DNA of 51,188 nucleotides from an uncultured Prevotella sp. (GTDB lineage: Bacteria; Bacteroidota; Bacteroidia; Bacteroidales; Bacteroidaceae). The notes beneath the pieces were generated by a model, which saw nothing but the letters and a program-made list of their open reading frames with translations, ran no database searches and had not been told where the DNA came from. Below are positions 27,239-36,105 of the stretch, piece by piece; within the stretch, counting starts at the first letter, position 1; each line of letters begins with the position of its first letter. The stretch covers positions 1 to 51,188 of the forward strand of contig CAAGEG010000075.1 in the NCBI GenBank assembly GCA_900768785.1. Reading direction: 5' to 3'. A program made the translations under genes and the position numbers.

Positions 27239-29041
27239 TCATCTTTTTCCTGATTGTATTGCAGACATTACTCTCATCCAGTTGCCACCCCAGATGCGTG
27301 CTATGTCATGGTTGTTATATCTTCTACGCATCAATTCAAGTGTGAAAGTTAACATATCAGACGAGTTGGCGAGTCCTTTTATACCTCCGTCACCATCAAA
27401 ATCAGAACCGAGACCAACGTGTTCAATACCCATTATTTTGATAGCATGCTCAAGATGTTCCATGACATCCCTCATGTCTGCTTCTTTCCCATTGTTGCGC
27501 AAAAAGCCATGATAGAGAGTTATTTGGCATACGCCGCCTTTGTCCGCTAATGCTTTAAGTTGCTCGTCCGTAAGATTTCGCGGCACGTTGCAAAGGCTTT
27601 TACAATTACTATGACTGCAAACAATAGGGTCGTTGCTGATATCAAGGGCATCGTAAAAGCTCTTTTCTGAAGCATGGCTCATATCAACTATTATGCCAAG
27701 ATGGTTCATTTCTTCTATGACTTTTGCGCCATATGCACTGACTCCATTATGGGTGTTGCAACCTTTGGCGCTGTCGCAAATGTCGTTATCTCCATTATGG
27801 CATAATGTCATATATACAACTCCGCGTCGTGCAAAATGCTCTAAGTTTTGCAGATCATGCTCAATAGCAAGACCGTTTTCTATACCCAACATTATTGACT
27901 TGCGACCTTTGCGCTTATCTTCATATAAGTCTGTTGCCGTTCTTGCTATACTTAAATATCTGTTGTTAGCTTTTACGATATCTTCAATCTTGTCAAAAAT
28001 GATGTTTGCATAATCAAAAGGTCCGTCATTCTTGATTTTGACTTTCGAAGAGAATGTTTCTCCCATTTTCGGTTGTGGTAGATAAGCAACCATAGTTACA
28101 GCATCTTGGTGCCCATCTGACATTTTGTGCAAGTCAACAAGAATTCTTTCATCCCTGTGATTGAAGTTAATGTTTTCCGAAAAAAACATAGGTGTGTCAC
28201 AATGAGAGTCAAATGTCAATACGTTTTTATGTAACTTCTTAGCATCAGAGAACTCAGATGCACTCTTTACAAGCCATGAAAAAAGGTTCTTGCCACTTTC
28301 TTCCAACCACTCCGGGTGCCATTGAACTCCCATAATAGGTTTAAACTCATTACTTTCAATAGCTTCTATCACACCATCAGGAGCTATTGCGCTTACGTTG
28401 AAACGTTTGCCTCCGCTTCTTACGGCTTGATGATGCATGGAGTTAACAGCAAGATATTCTGTATTGTAAATAGAATAAAGAGTTGTATCCTTACTTATTT
28501 TTACGGTATGTGTAGGTTCGTTCCTATCGGCATCTTGACTATGTTTGATCAAAGCATGGTGTGTCTGCCCACTATTATTGACACTATGTGAAGCGGAAAA
28601 TGCTTCTGCTATGTCTTGGTCTACTGTGCCTCCAAGTGCTGAAGCCAAAACTTGTATGCCTCTACATATTCCCAAAATAGGGATATTCCTATTGTATGCA
28701 AGCGAAACAGTAAGAAGTTCAGCTTCGTCTCTTTCTCTATTGATGCTTCTTAAACTTGGTGAAGGCTCCTCGCCAACCCATAAAGGATTAACATCTCCAC
28801 CGCCGGTAAGCAATAGTCCGTCAACTCTGTCAAGAGTATTGATTATTACATCTTTGTCAGCCAATGGAGGCATAATGAAAGGAATGCCTCCCGCCTTTAC
28901 AATTGATTTGTAATAGCGGTCGGCAATGCGTGTCTCTCCATCAACGAAATTACCTGTTATGGCAATAATAGGCTTAGTCGCAGCCTCCGGAAAGTTTTGA
29001 TAAATGTCATTAAGACGGGTTTTGAGATTGAAAAAATCCAT
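27239..29041 (-). CDS. Fused C26 glutamine amidotransferase-like and M19 dipeptidase
   Basis: The protein has 600 residues from the ATG at 29041; an in-frame ATG at 29140 lies inside the preceding gene. Residues 25-255 are a class I amidotransferase/gamma-glutamyl hydrolase domain (PuuD type) with nucleophile Cys126 in GICRGIQ, GGGDVNP, and His242 and Glu244 in QWHPEW. Residues 275-600 are a membrane-dipeptidase (M19) domain with zinc ligands His280 and Asp282 (FDSHCD), DMSHAS, CSHSN and GLGSDFDGDGG. Together they could cleave gamma-glutamyl and dipeptide bonds in turn. No signal peptide is visible, so it should be cytoplasmic. An Lrp/AsnC regulator gene lies just upstream. Confidence 0.9.
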   Translation of the reverse strand: MDFFNLKTRLNDIYQNFPEAATKPIIAITGNFVDGETRIADRYYKSIVKAGGIPFIMPPLADKDVIINTLDRVDGLLLTGGGDVNPLWVGEEPSPSLRSINRERDEAELLTVSLAYNRNIPILGICRGIQVLASALGGTVDQDIAEAFSASHSVNNSGQTHHALIKHSQDADRNEPTHTVKISKDTTLYSIYNTEYLAVNSMHHQAVRSGGKRFNVSAIAPDGVIEAIESNEFKPIMGVQWHPEWLEESGKNLFSWLVKSASEFSDAKKLHKNVLTFDSHCDTPMFFSENINFNHRDERILVDLHKMSDGHQDAVTMVAYLPQPKMGETFSSKVKIKNDGPFDYANIIFDKIEDIVKANNRYLSIARTATDLYEDKRKGRKSIMLGIENGLAIEHDLQNLEHFARRGVVYMTLCHNGDNDICDSAKGCNTHNGVSAYGAKVIEEMNHLGIIVDMSHASEKSFYDALDISNDPIVCSHSNCKSLCNVPRNLTDEQLKALADKGGVCQITLYHGFLRNNGKEADMRDVMEHLEHAIKIMGIEHVGLGSDFDGDGGIKGLANSSDMLTFTLELMRRRYNNHDIARIWGGNWMRVMSAIQSGKR

Positions 29042-29060
29042 AGCCCTTATTGATAAATAA

Positions 29061-29531
29061 TTATTCAGCTTCTTTGAGTGGAACAGGAATTTCCCTCTTA
29101 ATGCTCTGTTCAAGAGATATAAGTGTCTCTGTCGCAACAACGCCAGGAATGCCTTGCATTTGATTGTTTAGCAAATCCATCAATTGTTCATTATCTCTGG
29201 CATACAATTTTACCAACATCGTGTAAGGTCCGGTTGTAAAATGACATTCCACAATTTCTGGAATATGTTCAAGACGTTCAACAACAGACTTATACATGTT
29301 GCCTCTTTCAAGAGTAATACCTACATAAGTGCATGTTGTATAACCAAGACTTTTAGGGTTTACATCAAAGCCGCTACCCGTAATAACGCCACCTTCAATG
29401 AGATGTTGTACTCGTTGATGTATTGCAGCACGTGAAACTCCACATTCTGTTGCTACATCTTTAAATGGGATACGAGCATTTTTTGACAAAATGCGTAGTA
29501 TCTTTTTGTCAAGTGTATCAATTTTTTCCAT
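29061..29531 (-). CDS. Lrp/AsnC family transcriptional regulator
   Basis: The protein has 156 residues. The N-terminal AsnC helix-turn-helix (about 3-60: LDKKILRILSKNARIPFKDV, then SRAAIHQRVQHL) precedes a C-terminal RAM ligand-binding domain (about 65-145) with GPYTMLVKLYARDN. The family senses amino acids and controls amino-acid or peptide metabolism. It is 19 bp upstream of the fused peptidase and probably co-transcribed, making that gene a likely target by inference. Its promoter box lies at 29601-29608. Confidence 0.92.
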   Translation of the reverse strand: MEKIDTLDKKILRILSKNARIPFKDVATECGVSRAAIHQRVQHLIEGGVITGSGFDVNPKSLGYTTCTYVGITLERGNMYKSVVERLEHIPEIVECHFTTGPYTMLVKLYARDNEQLMDLLNNQMQGIPGVVATETLISLEQSIKREIPVPLKEAE

Positions 29532-29600
29532 TTTTATTAAATTAATTGCACGTTGGTAAAAATATGCTTTATATTCTTGTTGTTAATGACAAAGAGCAAG

Positions 29601-29631
29601 CAAAAGTAGTTATTAAAAACGAATCGTGCAA
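29601..29631 (-). promoter_or_regulatory. Promoter of the Lrp/AsnC gene
   Basis: On the minus strand a TTG (29629-29631) precedes TACTTTTG (29601-29608) by 20 bases. The -7 box is a perfect match to TAnnTTTG; the leader is about 65 bases. Confidence 0.5.
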
Positions 29632-29682
29632 CAATTTGACATCAAAAAAAGATATTTTTAGACAAAATGTAGTTAAAGGTTT

Positions 29683-30597
29683 CTATTTGCTCTTATTTGT
29701 AGCCTTTTTTACCGATACTACTTCAACGGTGAAAACAAGTGTGCTATATGGCTTTATTTTACCCATTTGTCTTGCTCCGTAAGCCAATTCCTGAGGAATA
29801 TACAACTCCCATTTACTGCCTTCCGGCATCATTGTGAGTGCTTCTGTCCAACCCTTAATCACTTGTGTCGGCTTAAATGTGGCATCTTCTTTACGTTGAT
29901 AACTGCTATCAAATATGGTTCCGTCAAGCAAATGTCCTTCATATTTCACGGTAACATCATCATTAGCAGATGCAATTATGCCATTACCTTGTTTTAATAT
30001 TTTATATTGCAAACCGCTTGCTGTAGTAATAACTCCTTCTTTGTTCTTGTTTGCAGTAAGGAAATCTGTTCCTTGCTTGATATTTGCTTCATTGCGGAGT
30101 TGCATCATCTCTTTAAATACCTTATTATAATAGTCTTTTGCAACCGAGTCGTTAAGTATTTTTGTATTATTGCTTACGGCATCAAGAAATCCGCTATTAA
30201 ATATATTATCATTAATGGTGTATTCCGTGCCTTCAAACTCTTCTTTCAAGAATGGTAACATCCTTTCTTGAACCATCAAAGCAATCTGTTGTCCGGCAGC
30301 ATAAGCTTTTGCCTTTTTTGTATCGGCAATTCCTATGGCGTCATGATATCCTTTTATGAAGTCTGCCATATATGTTGTATCAACACCATATTGTTGCTTT
30401 ATATATGGTAATAATCCGTCTGTACGAACCACTCCGGCAGAATAGCTAAGCGTATCTGATGCAGACATAAGTTTTATAACAGCAGAGTCTGCAACATTGT
30501 TAGCAATTTGCACCTTCTTTTTCTTTGCTGCTATTGTCGAATTGAAATTAGCGCTCGCCATAAAGACGAGCGCTATTGATATTAATAATTTGTTCAT
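29683..30597 (-). CDS. FKBP-type peptidyl-prolyl isomerase, exported
   Basis: The protein has 304 residues from the ATG at 30597 (another ATG lies four codons upstream). It has a signal peptide (MNKLLISIALVFMASA), an FkpA-type N-terminal dimerisation domain (about 45-190) and a C-terminal FKBP domain (about 205-300) with VTVKYEGHLLDGTIFDSSY, WTEAL and YIPQELAYGA. It is a periplasmic foldase and chaperone for envelope proteins. It is the last of three neighbouring FKBP genes on this strand. The codons for the signal peptide contain a perfect 8-bp inverted repeat (30550-30574). Confidence 0.9.
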   Translation of the reverse strand: MNKLLISIALVFMASANFNSTIAAKKKKVQIANNVADSAVIKLMSASDTLSYSAGVVRTDGLLPYIKQQYGVDTTYMADFIKGYHDAIGIADTKKAKAYAAGQQIALMVQERMLPFLKEEFEGTEYTINDNIFNSGFLDAVSNNTKILNDSVAKDYYNKVFKEMMQLRNEANIKQGTDFLTANKNKEGVITTASGLQYKILKQGNGIIASANDDVTVKYEGHLLDGTIFDSSYQRKEDATFKPTQVIKGWTEALTMMPEGSKWELYIPQELAYGARQMGKIKPYSTLVFTVEVVSVKKATNKSK

Positions 30598-30622
30598 TGT
30601 TGTTATCAATGACTATGTTTAT

Positions 30623-31507
30623 TTATTTCTTATTATTTCCCTTTATCCCAAGAAGCTCGATTTTGAAGATAAGAGCTGATAGAGGCTTGATAGAAGATTG
30701 TTCACGTGCTCCATATGCGAGTTCTTGAGGTATTGCAACTTCCCAAACACTACCAACAGGCATGTTCTTCATTGCTATTGTCCAACCTTTTATTACTTGG
30801 TTTACACGAATGTTCAGAGTGTCGTTTCTTGAATAGCTGCTGTCAAAAACCTTGCCGTCAATTGTCTTGCCCTCATAAAGAACTGATATCAATGATGTAT
30901 CGGCAGGAGTTTCGCCTGTTCCTTCTTTAAGAACTTTATATAGCACTCCACCCTCAAGTTTCTTTACTCCGGGTTGTTTGGCATATTTAGCAAGGAAAGC
31001 TTCACCTGCTTTCTTGTTATCTGCATATTTTTCGCTTACAGCTTTCATTCTTATAGCTTCCATTTTTGATTGCAACAAACCTTGAGCTTGTTCAACAGTA
31101 AATAATTTCTTTTTTCCTGTTGTTCCACTAATAAAACCTGCCATAAGGTTCTTCATAGATATGGATTTTGTAGAATCTTCTCCGAAAAGCTCATGATTGA
31201 TTCCTTTAACCATTTGGTTAGAGATTTGTTGTCCTATCTGTATACCTGCATAATAGGCGGCTTTCTTTTTATCGTCACCGGCATTAGCTCCGTCGTTAAG
31301 ACCTTTTACAAATTCATCAATGTAAGTAGTGTCAATACCAAGTCCTCTCACAAGATAATCTTTCAAACCTTCTGTTTGAGCAAGACCCATAGCATAGCTA
31401 AGTGTGTCTATGTCGTTTTTCAAATCAGCCTTCGGAGTGGAATTCCCACAAGAACTGAAGACTATTGCAACAACAGCTATAATAGCTGAAAAAAGTAATT
31501 TCTTCAT
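30623..31507 (-). CDS. FKBP-type peptidyl-prolyl isomerase, lipoprotein
   Basis: The protein has 294 residues with a lipoprotein signal (IVFSSCGN, lipid-bearing Cys20), an FkpA-like helical N-terminal domain and a C-terminal FKBP domain with ISVLYEGKTIDGKVFDSSYS and IPQELAYGARE. It should be anchored to a membrane and fold envelope proteins. It lies 25 bp upstream of the exported paralogue and 98 bp downstream of the cytoplasmic one. The domain order matches both neighbours, pointing to tandem duplication. Confidence 0.92.
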   Translation of the reverse strand: MKKLLFSAIIAVVAIVFSSCGNSTPKADLKNDIDTLSYAMGLAQTEGLKDYLVRGLGIDTTYIDEFVKGLNDGANAGDDKKKAAYYAGIQIGQQISNQMVKGINHELFGEDSTKSISMKNLMAGFISGTTGKKKLFTVEQAQGLLQSKMEAIRMKAVSEKYADNKKAGEAFLAKYAKQPGVKKLEGGVLYKVLKEGTGETPADTSLISVLYEGKTIDGKVFDSSYSRNDTLNIRVNQVIKGWTIAMKNMPVGSVWEVAIPQELAYGAREQSSIKPLSALIFKIELLGIKGNNKK

Positions 31508-31605
31508 TTTTATTATTTATTTAAAAATTATTGTAATGTTTTTTATGTTTTTTGTTGTAATGTCTGTCCGTTGTTTATTTAAACGATAGGGCAAACATAA
31601 GAGTA

Positions 31606-32211
31606 TTATAATACTTCTATGAGTTCCACGTCAAATATTAGTGTTGCAAACGGAGGTATAGAAGAGCCGGCTCCACCTTCTCCATATCCTAATATATATG
31701 GTATAAAGAAACGATATTTAGCACCTTCTTGCATTAGTTGTAATCCCTCTGTCCAACCTGCTATTACTTGATTTAGAGCGAAAGAAGCAGGCTCTCCTCT
31801 TTGTACACTGCTGTCAAAAACAGTACCATCTATAAGAAATCCTTCATAGTGGCATTTCACGGTGTCTGTGGCTTTGGGCTTTTTACCATTACCATCTTTT
31901 AATATTTGATATTGTAATCCGCTTGGAAGAGTAATAACACCTTCTTTTTTTGAATTCTCGGTAAGGAATTTTTCTCCTTCAGCCTTTGCAACTTTCCCTT
32001 TCTCAATGCGTGCAGCATTCAGCTCTTCTTCTTTCTTCTGAAAATATTCTTGTACAATCTTTTGAGCATCTTTGTGAGATACTTTAAGTTCTTTTTGGGT
32101 TATCACGTCTTTAATTGCTTGTGCAAAATCGTCAATGCAGAGGTCTGAGGCCCCCATCTGCGCCAATTGTTGTCCGATGCCTAACCCCAGTGCATAACTA
32201 ACTTTATCCAT
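31606..32211 (-). CDS. FKBP-type peptidyl-prolyl isomerase, cytoplasmic
   Basis: The protein has 201 residues and begins directly with the dimerisation segment MDKVSYALGLGIGQQLAQMG, without a signal peptide, so it should stay in the cytoplasm, as FklB does. The C-terminal FKBP domain has VKCHYEGFLIDGTVFDSS and FFIPYILGYGEGGAGSSIPP. It is the first of three FKBP genes. A minus-strand promoter box lies at 32286-32293. Confidence 0.92.
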   Translation of the reverse strand: MDKVSYALGLGIGQQLAQMGASDLCIDDFAQAIKDVITQKELKVSHKDAQKIVQEYFQKKEEELNAARIEKGKVAKAEGEKFLTENSKKEGVITLPSGLQYQILKDGNGKKPKATDTVKCHYEGFLIDGTVFDSSVQRGEPASFALNQVIAGWTEGLQLMQEGAKYRFFIPYILGYGEGGAGSSIPPFATLIFDVELIEVL

Positions 32212-32285
32212 ACCGATGTTAATATTTTTATTTGTTAATATTTTTTTCTATTTATTTGTTTGATATCTTTTTTTATTAGCGGTTG

Positions 32286-32344
32286 CAAAGGTAATATTTT
32301 TATCTGATTACAACCCAATTATTGACGAATTTTCACTAATTTTG
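32286..32344. promoter_or_regulatory. Divergent promoter boxes, FKBP (-) and sirtuin (+)
   Basis: TACCTTTG on the minus strand (32286-32293) serves the FKBP gene starting at 32211. TAATTTTG on the plus strand (32337-32344) serves the sirtuin gene at 32400. Both match TAnnTTTG. Confidence 0.6.
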
Positions 32345-32399
32345 CAAGTTAGATATAGCTATATTAAGATTTATAACTCAAAGTAATAACTAATCATTA

Positions 32400-33104
32400 A
32401 TGTTTATGAGAAATATCGTTGTACTTACCGGTGCCGGCATTTCTGCAGAGAGCGGACTTAGCACATTTAGAGATTCTGATGGGCTTTGGGAAAAACATCC
32501 TGTATCAAGAGTAGCTACACATGAGGCATGGGAGACAGATCCGGAATATGTTAATGAGTTTTACAACATGCTTCGCGCTAAACTCGTTACCGCATTGCCT
32601 AATGATGGTCATAAATTAGTTGCTGAATTAGAGAAGGATAATAATGTTACGGTTATTACCCAGAATGTTGATAATCTGCATGAAATGGCAGGAAGCACAC
32701 GTGTTATCCATTTACATGGAGAATTGATGAAGGTGTGTTCCAGTAGAGATGTAGATAATCCGCATTTTATACGAACTTTAACTCCTCCCGACATTAATGT
32801 TTATCCGGGTGAGAAAGCTGGCGACGGCTCACTACTTCGCCCATATATAGTGTTCTTTGGTGAAGCTGTCCCGAATATTTCAGTTGCGGCAGAGGAGGTA
32901 AATAAAGCCGATGTATTAATAATAATAGGGACATCGCTTAATGTTTATCCGGCTGCCGGACTTGTTCAATACGTGCGTGCCGGAGTACCAATATACCTTA
33001 TCGACCCCAAGCCGGCGATGATTTCTGGCATACACGATGTGACACAGATTGCTTGTGGGGCAGGTGAGGGTATGCATAGATTGATGAAAATATTAAGGAA
33101 ATAG
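32400..33104 (+). CDS. cobB: Sir2-family NAD-dependent protein deacylase
   Basis: The protein has 234 residues (232 if started at the second ATG). NAD-binding motifs are TGAGISAESG (10-19), TFRDSDGLW and TQNVDNLHE (87-94), with catalytic His106 in HLHGE and GTSLNVYPA. It removes acyl groups from lysines using NAD. The zinc ribbon lacks its two CxxC pairs; only one Cys (VCSS) is present, as in other Bacteroidales members. The CobB/SIRT5 acyl-pocket motif Y-x-x-R reads YNML here (Tyr55, Leu58), with Arg at 59, so desuccinylase activity is doubtful. Confidence 0.92.
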   Translation: MFMRNIVVLTGAGISAESGLSTFRDSDGLWEKHPVSRVATHEAWETDPEYVNEFYNMLRAKLVTALPNDGHKLVAELEKDNNVTVITQNVDNLHEMAGSTRVIHLHGELMKVCSSRDVDNPHFIRTLTPPDINVYPGEKAGDGSLLRPYIVFFGEAVPNISVAAEEVNKADVLIIIGTSLNVYPAAGLVQYVRAGVPIYLIDPKPAMISGIHDVTQIACGAGEGMHRLMKILRK

Positions 33105-33147
33105 TATAGGAGTAGTATTACTATACCATTTTATGGTAGCAAAGAAA

Positions 33148-33177
33148 CTTGTTTATCAATAATAATTACTATTTTTG
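33148..33177 (+). promoter_or_regulatory. Promoter of argS
   Basis: CTTG (33148-33151), an 18-base spacer, then TATTTTTG (33170-33177). It lies downstream of an in-frame ATG at 33149, so translation must begin at the later ATG (33209). Confidence 0.65.
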
Positions 33178-33208
33178 CACCTTAAAAAATAATAATAAGG
33201 AATTTAAT

Positions 33209-35029
33209 ATGGATATTGCAAAAGAGATATGTACTTCTGTGCAAGTAGCAATAAAACAACTTTATGGTCAGGAAGTGCCTGAAAAGATGGTTGCTCTTCA
33301 GAAGACACAACGTGAATTTGAAGGTCATCTCACCCTCGTTGTCTTTCCTTTCTTGAAGATTTCCAAAAAGAAACCGGAAGATACAGCGAATGAAATAGGC
33401 TCTTGGTTGAAAGAAAACGATCCAAATGTGGCTTCTTTTAATGCTGTTAAGGGCTTTCTTAATATTGTAGTTTCTCCGTCTTCTTGGATAAAATTATTGG
33501 AAGCAATAAATGCAGATGACAATTTTGGCATGAAGAAAGCGAATGAAAACTCTCCGCTTGTAATGATTGAATACTCATCGCCAAATACGAATAAACCTCT
33601 TCATTTAGGTCATGTGCGAAACAATCTTTTGGGTTGGTCTTTGGCACGTATTATGGAGGCCAATGGCAATCGCGTTGTAAAGACCAATATCGTTAATGAT
33701 CGTGGTATCCATATATGCAAATCCATGTTGGCATGGCTTAAATGGGGTAATGGTGAAACACCTGAAACGAGCGGAAAGAAAGGTGACCACCTAATCGGTG
33801 ATTATTATGTAGCGTTTGATAAACATTATCGTGAGGAGGTGGCAACGCTGAAAGCTAAGTTTATAGCTGAAGGTTTGGATGAGGAAACAGCTGAGAAACG
33901 AGCAAAAGATGAAGCTCCTCTTATCGTTGAAGCTCATGATATGCTTGTGAAATGGGAACAAGGAGACTCGGAAGTGCGTGCTTTATGGGAGAAGATGAAC
34001 TCATGGGTATATGCCGGATTTGACGAAACATATAAGGCACTTGGTGTCGGCTTTGATAAAATATATTATGAATCACAGACTTATCTAAAAGGAAAAGCAA
34101 AGGTAGAAGAAGGACTTGCAAAAGGTTTGTTCTTTAGAAAAGATGATAATAGTGTTTGGGCCGACCTTACAGATGCCGGACTTGACCAAAAACTTCTGCT
34201 CCGTTCTGATGGCACCTCTGTCTATATGACACAAGATATAGGTACTGCTGAGATGCGTTTTAATGATTATCCAATTGATAAGATGATATATGTGGTAGGT
34301 AACGAACAGAATTACCACTTCCAAGTCCTGTCTATTCTTCTTGATCGTCTTGGTTTCAAGTGGGGACGTGACCTTGTGCATTTCTCTTATGGTATGGTTG
34401 AGTTGCCAAATGGAAAGATGAAGAGTCGTGAAGGTACGGTTGTTGATGCAGATGACCTTATATCTACAATGATTTCAGATGCTCGTAAGACGAGTGAAGA
34501 GTTAGGTAAATTCAATGATATGACGGAAGAAGAACGCAATAATATTGCTCGTATTGTTGGCATGGGGGCTCTCAAATATTTCATACTAAAGGTTGATGCA
34601 CGTAAGAATATGCTTTTCAATCCTGAAGAAAGTATAGATTTTAATGGTAATACGGGACCTTTCATCCAATATACCTATGCTCGTATTCGTAGTATAATGA
34701 GAAAAGCATCAGAACAAGGCATCTCTATCCCTGATACTCTTGCTGCTTCGGGTTATACTGTCAATAATAAAGAGACTGAATTAATAAGAAAAATGAACGA
34801 GTTCGGCTTGGCAGTAAACAAAGCCGGCAAAGATTATAGCCCAAGTGGTATTGCTAACTATTGTTATGAACTGACAAAAGAGTTCAATCAATTCTATCAC
34901 GACTATAGCATCCTCTCTGCTGATACTGAGGAAGAAAAGGCTTTACGTCTTGTTTTAGCTGCAAACGTGGCAAAAACGCTTTATAATGGTATGTCTCTTT
35001 TGGGTATTGAAATGCCTGAACGAATGTAA
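33209..35029 (+). CDS. argS: Arginyl-tRNA synthetase
   Basis: Class I synthetase of 606 residues charging tRNA-Arg. An N-terminal Add-1 domain precedes the HIGH-type motif in SSPNTNKPLHLGHVRNN, a catalytic core with SDGTSVYMTQDIG, and the KMSKS-like GKMKSREG. A helical DALR anticodon-binding domain closes the protein at GIEMPERM. The start at 33209 is chosen because the promoter lies over the earlier ATG. Its stop overlaps the next gene's start (TAATG), suggesting translational coupling. Confidence 0.97.
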   Translation: MDIAKEICTSVQVAIKQLYGQEVPEKMVALQKTQREFEGHLTLVVFPFLKISKKKPEDTANEIGSWLKENDPNVASFNAVKGFLNIVVSPSSWIKLLEAINADDNFGMKKANENSPLVMIEYSSPNTNKPLHLGHVRNNLLGWSLARIMEANGNRVVKTNIVNDRGIHICKSMLAWLKWGNGETPETSGKKGDHLIGDYYVAFDKHYREEVATLKAKFIAEGLDEETAEKRAKDEAPLIVEAHDMLVKWEQGDSEVRALWEKMNSWVYAGFDETYKALGVGFDKIYYESQTYLKGKAKVEEGLAKGLFFRKDDNSVWADLTDAGLDQKLLLRSDGTSVYMTQDIGTAEMRFNDYPIDKMIYVVGNEQNYHFQVLSILLDRLGFKWGRDLVHFSYGMVELPNGKMKSREGTVVDADDLISTMISDARKTSEELGKFNDMTEEERNNIARIVGMGALKYFILKVDARKNMLFNPEESIDFNGNTGPFIQYTYARIRSIMRKASEQGISIPDTLAASGYTVNNKETELIRKMNEFGLAVNKAGKDYSPSGIANYCYELTKEFNQFYHDYSILSADTEEEKALRLVLAANVAKTLYNGMSLLGIEMPERM

Positions 35030-35487
35030 TGAAGAATCCTCCTGATTATCGTCACGACACCGTATTGCCGTTGCCTCTTGAGGTAACGGCTAATGCCATT
35101 GCCGTAGATGCTGCATGTAGCGGTAATCCGGGTATGATGGAATATCGAGGCGTTGACCTTGCGACCGGTGAAGTTGTGTTTCATTATGGTCCTATTTATG
35201 GAACAAACAACATAGGAGAGTTTCTTGCTATCGTCCATGCTCTTGCTCTTATGGAACAAAAAGGCATTAATCGTGTCATCTATAGTGATAGTTTTACAGC
35301 TCGTACATGGGTGTCAAAAAGGAAATGCAAGACAAATTTGGAGCGTAATGAAAAAACAGAGCGTCTGTATTCTCTGATCTCTCGTGCTGAGTCTTGGCTA
35401 AATACTCATGCTTTTAGAGTTCCTATTGAAACATGGAACACTCGTGAATGGGGTGAAATTCCCGCTGATTTTGGTAGAAAAAAGTAA
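35029..35487 (+). CDS. RNase HI family protein
   Basis: The protein has 152 residues. The RNase H fold shows the acidic catalytic set Asp27 (AVDAACSGNPG), Glu64 (NIGEFLAI), Asp87 (YSDS) and Asp147 (PADFGRK). It would cut the RNA strand of RNA-DNA hybrids. The SGNPG and ADFGRK signatures are those of the Bacteroidetes branch, which lacks the viroplasmin N-terminal domain here. It overlaps argS by one base (TAATG). Confidence 0.88.
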   Translation: MKNPPDYRHDTVLPLPLEVTANAIAVDAACSGNPGMMEYRGVDLATGEVVFHYGPIYGTNNIGEFLAIVHALALMEQKGINRVIYSDSFTARTWVSKRKCKTNLERNEKTERLYSLISRAESWLNTHAFRVPIETWNTREWGEIPADFGRKK

Positions 35488-35513
35488 TTTTTAATTCTGG
35501 TCTTGTCTTTTCT

Positions 35514-36071
35514 ATGAATCCATATACTCAGTTCGGACTTCTTACAACGTCAGCTTTACGCATGATACCGCATATTATTATTTATTTATGCAAGCGTAAG
35601 ACCTTTGATGCAGACCTTGCGAAATACGGAGAAGGCAATGGAGGTGTTGTAACGTTTGTAAAAGTGTGTACACGTCAACGTGTTTTCCGCAATCTTTTTT
35701 ATTACAGAATAGGTGAATATATGTCTTTTTTCATAAAATGGCTTATGCCGGCGGAGCCATCTTTGTATATAACATGTCCGTCAATAGGCGCAGGATGTCA
35801 TTTGGAACATTCATATTCAACCTATCTAAATGCCGATAGCATTGGAAAAAACTTTTATTGTTTACATTTGGTTACTCTCGGTAATGGTAAAGATGGTCGT
35901 CCTACGATAGGAGACAATGTTCGTATATATACGGGAGCAACAGTTTTCGGTCGTGTACATATTGGCGATGGAGTGAAAATAGGAGCCGGTGCGGTTGTCT
36001 TTACTGACGTTCCCGATGGTTGTACTGTTGTTGGTAATCCTTCAAGGATAATACCTCCAACATCTGATTAG
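35514..36071 (+). CDS. Serine acetyltransferase-like hexapeptide-repeat protein
   Basis: The protein has 185 residues. A short helical N-terminus precedes a left-handed beta-helix of hexapeptide repeats (about 85-180: IGAGCHLEHS, IGDNVRIYTGATVFG, IGDGVKIGAGAVV) ending in VPDGCTVVGNPSRII. This matches the LbH serine acetyltransferase group, but it lacks most of the CysE N-terminal domain (CysE is about 270 residues). The substrate could be serine or a sugar or amino-sugar of an envelope glycan. It is in line with RNase H and the phosphatase below. Confidence 0.8.
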   Translation: MNPYTQFGLLTTSALRMIPHIIIYLCKRKTFDADLAKYGEGNGGVVTFVKVCTRQRVFRNLFYYRIGEYMSFFIKWLMPAEPSLYITCPSIGAGCHLEHSYSTYLNADSIGKNFYCLHLVTLGNGKDGRPTIGDNVRIYTGATVFGRVHIGDGVKIGAGAVVFTDVPDGCTVVGNPSRIIPPTSD

Positions 36072-36105
36072 ACAATATAGAAGTCTTGTTTTAATAATTG
36101 TTGAG

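Noticed and set aside
29041..29140. Extended N-terminus for the C26-M19 fusion (start at 29140)
   Set aside because: It would overlap the Lrp/AsnC gene by 80 bases, and the extra residues match no domain.
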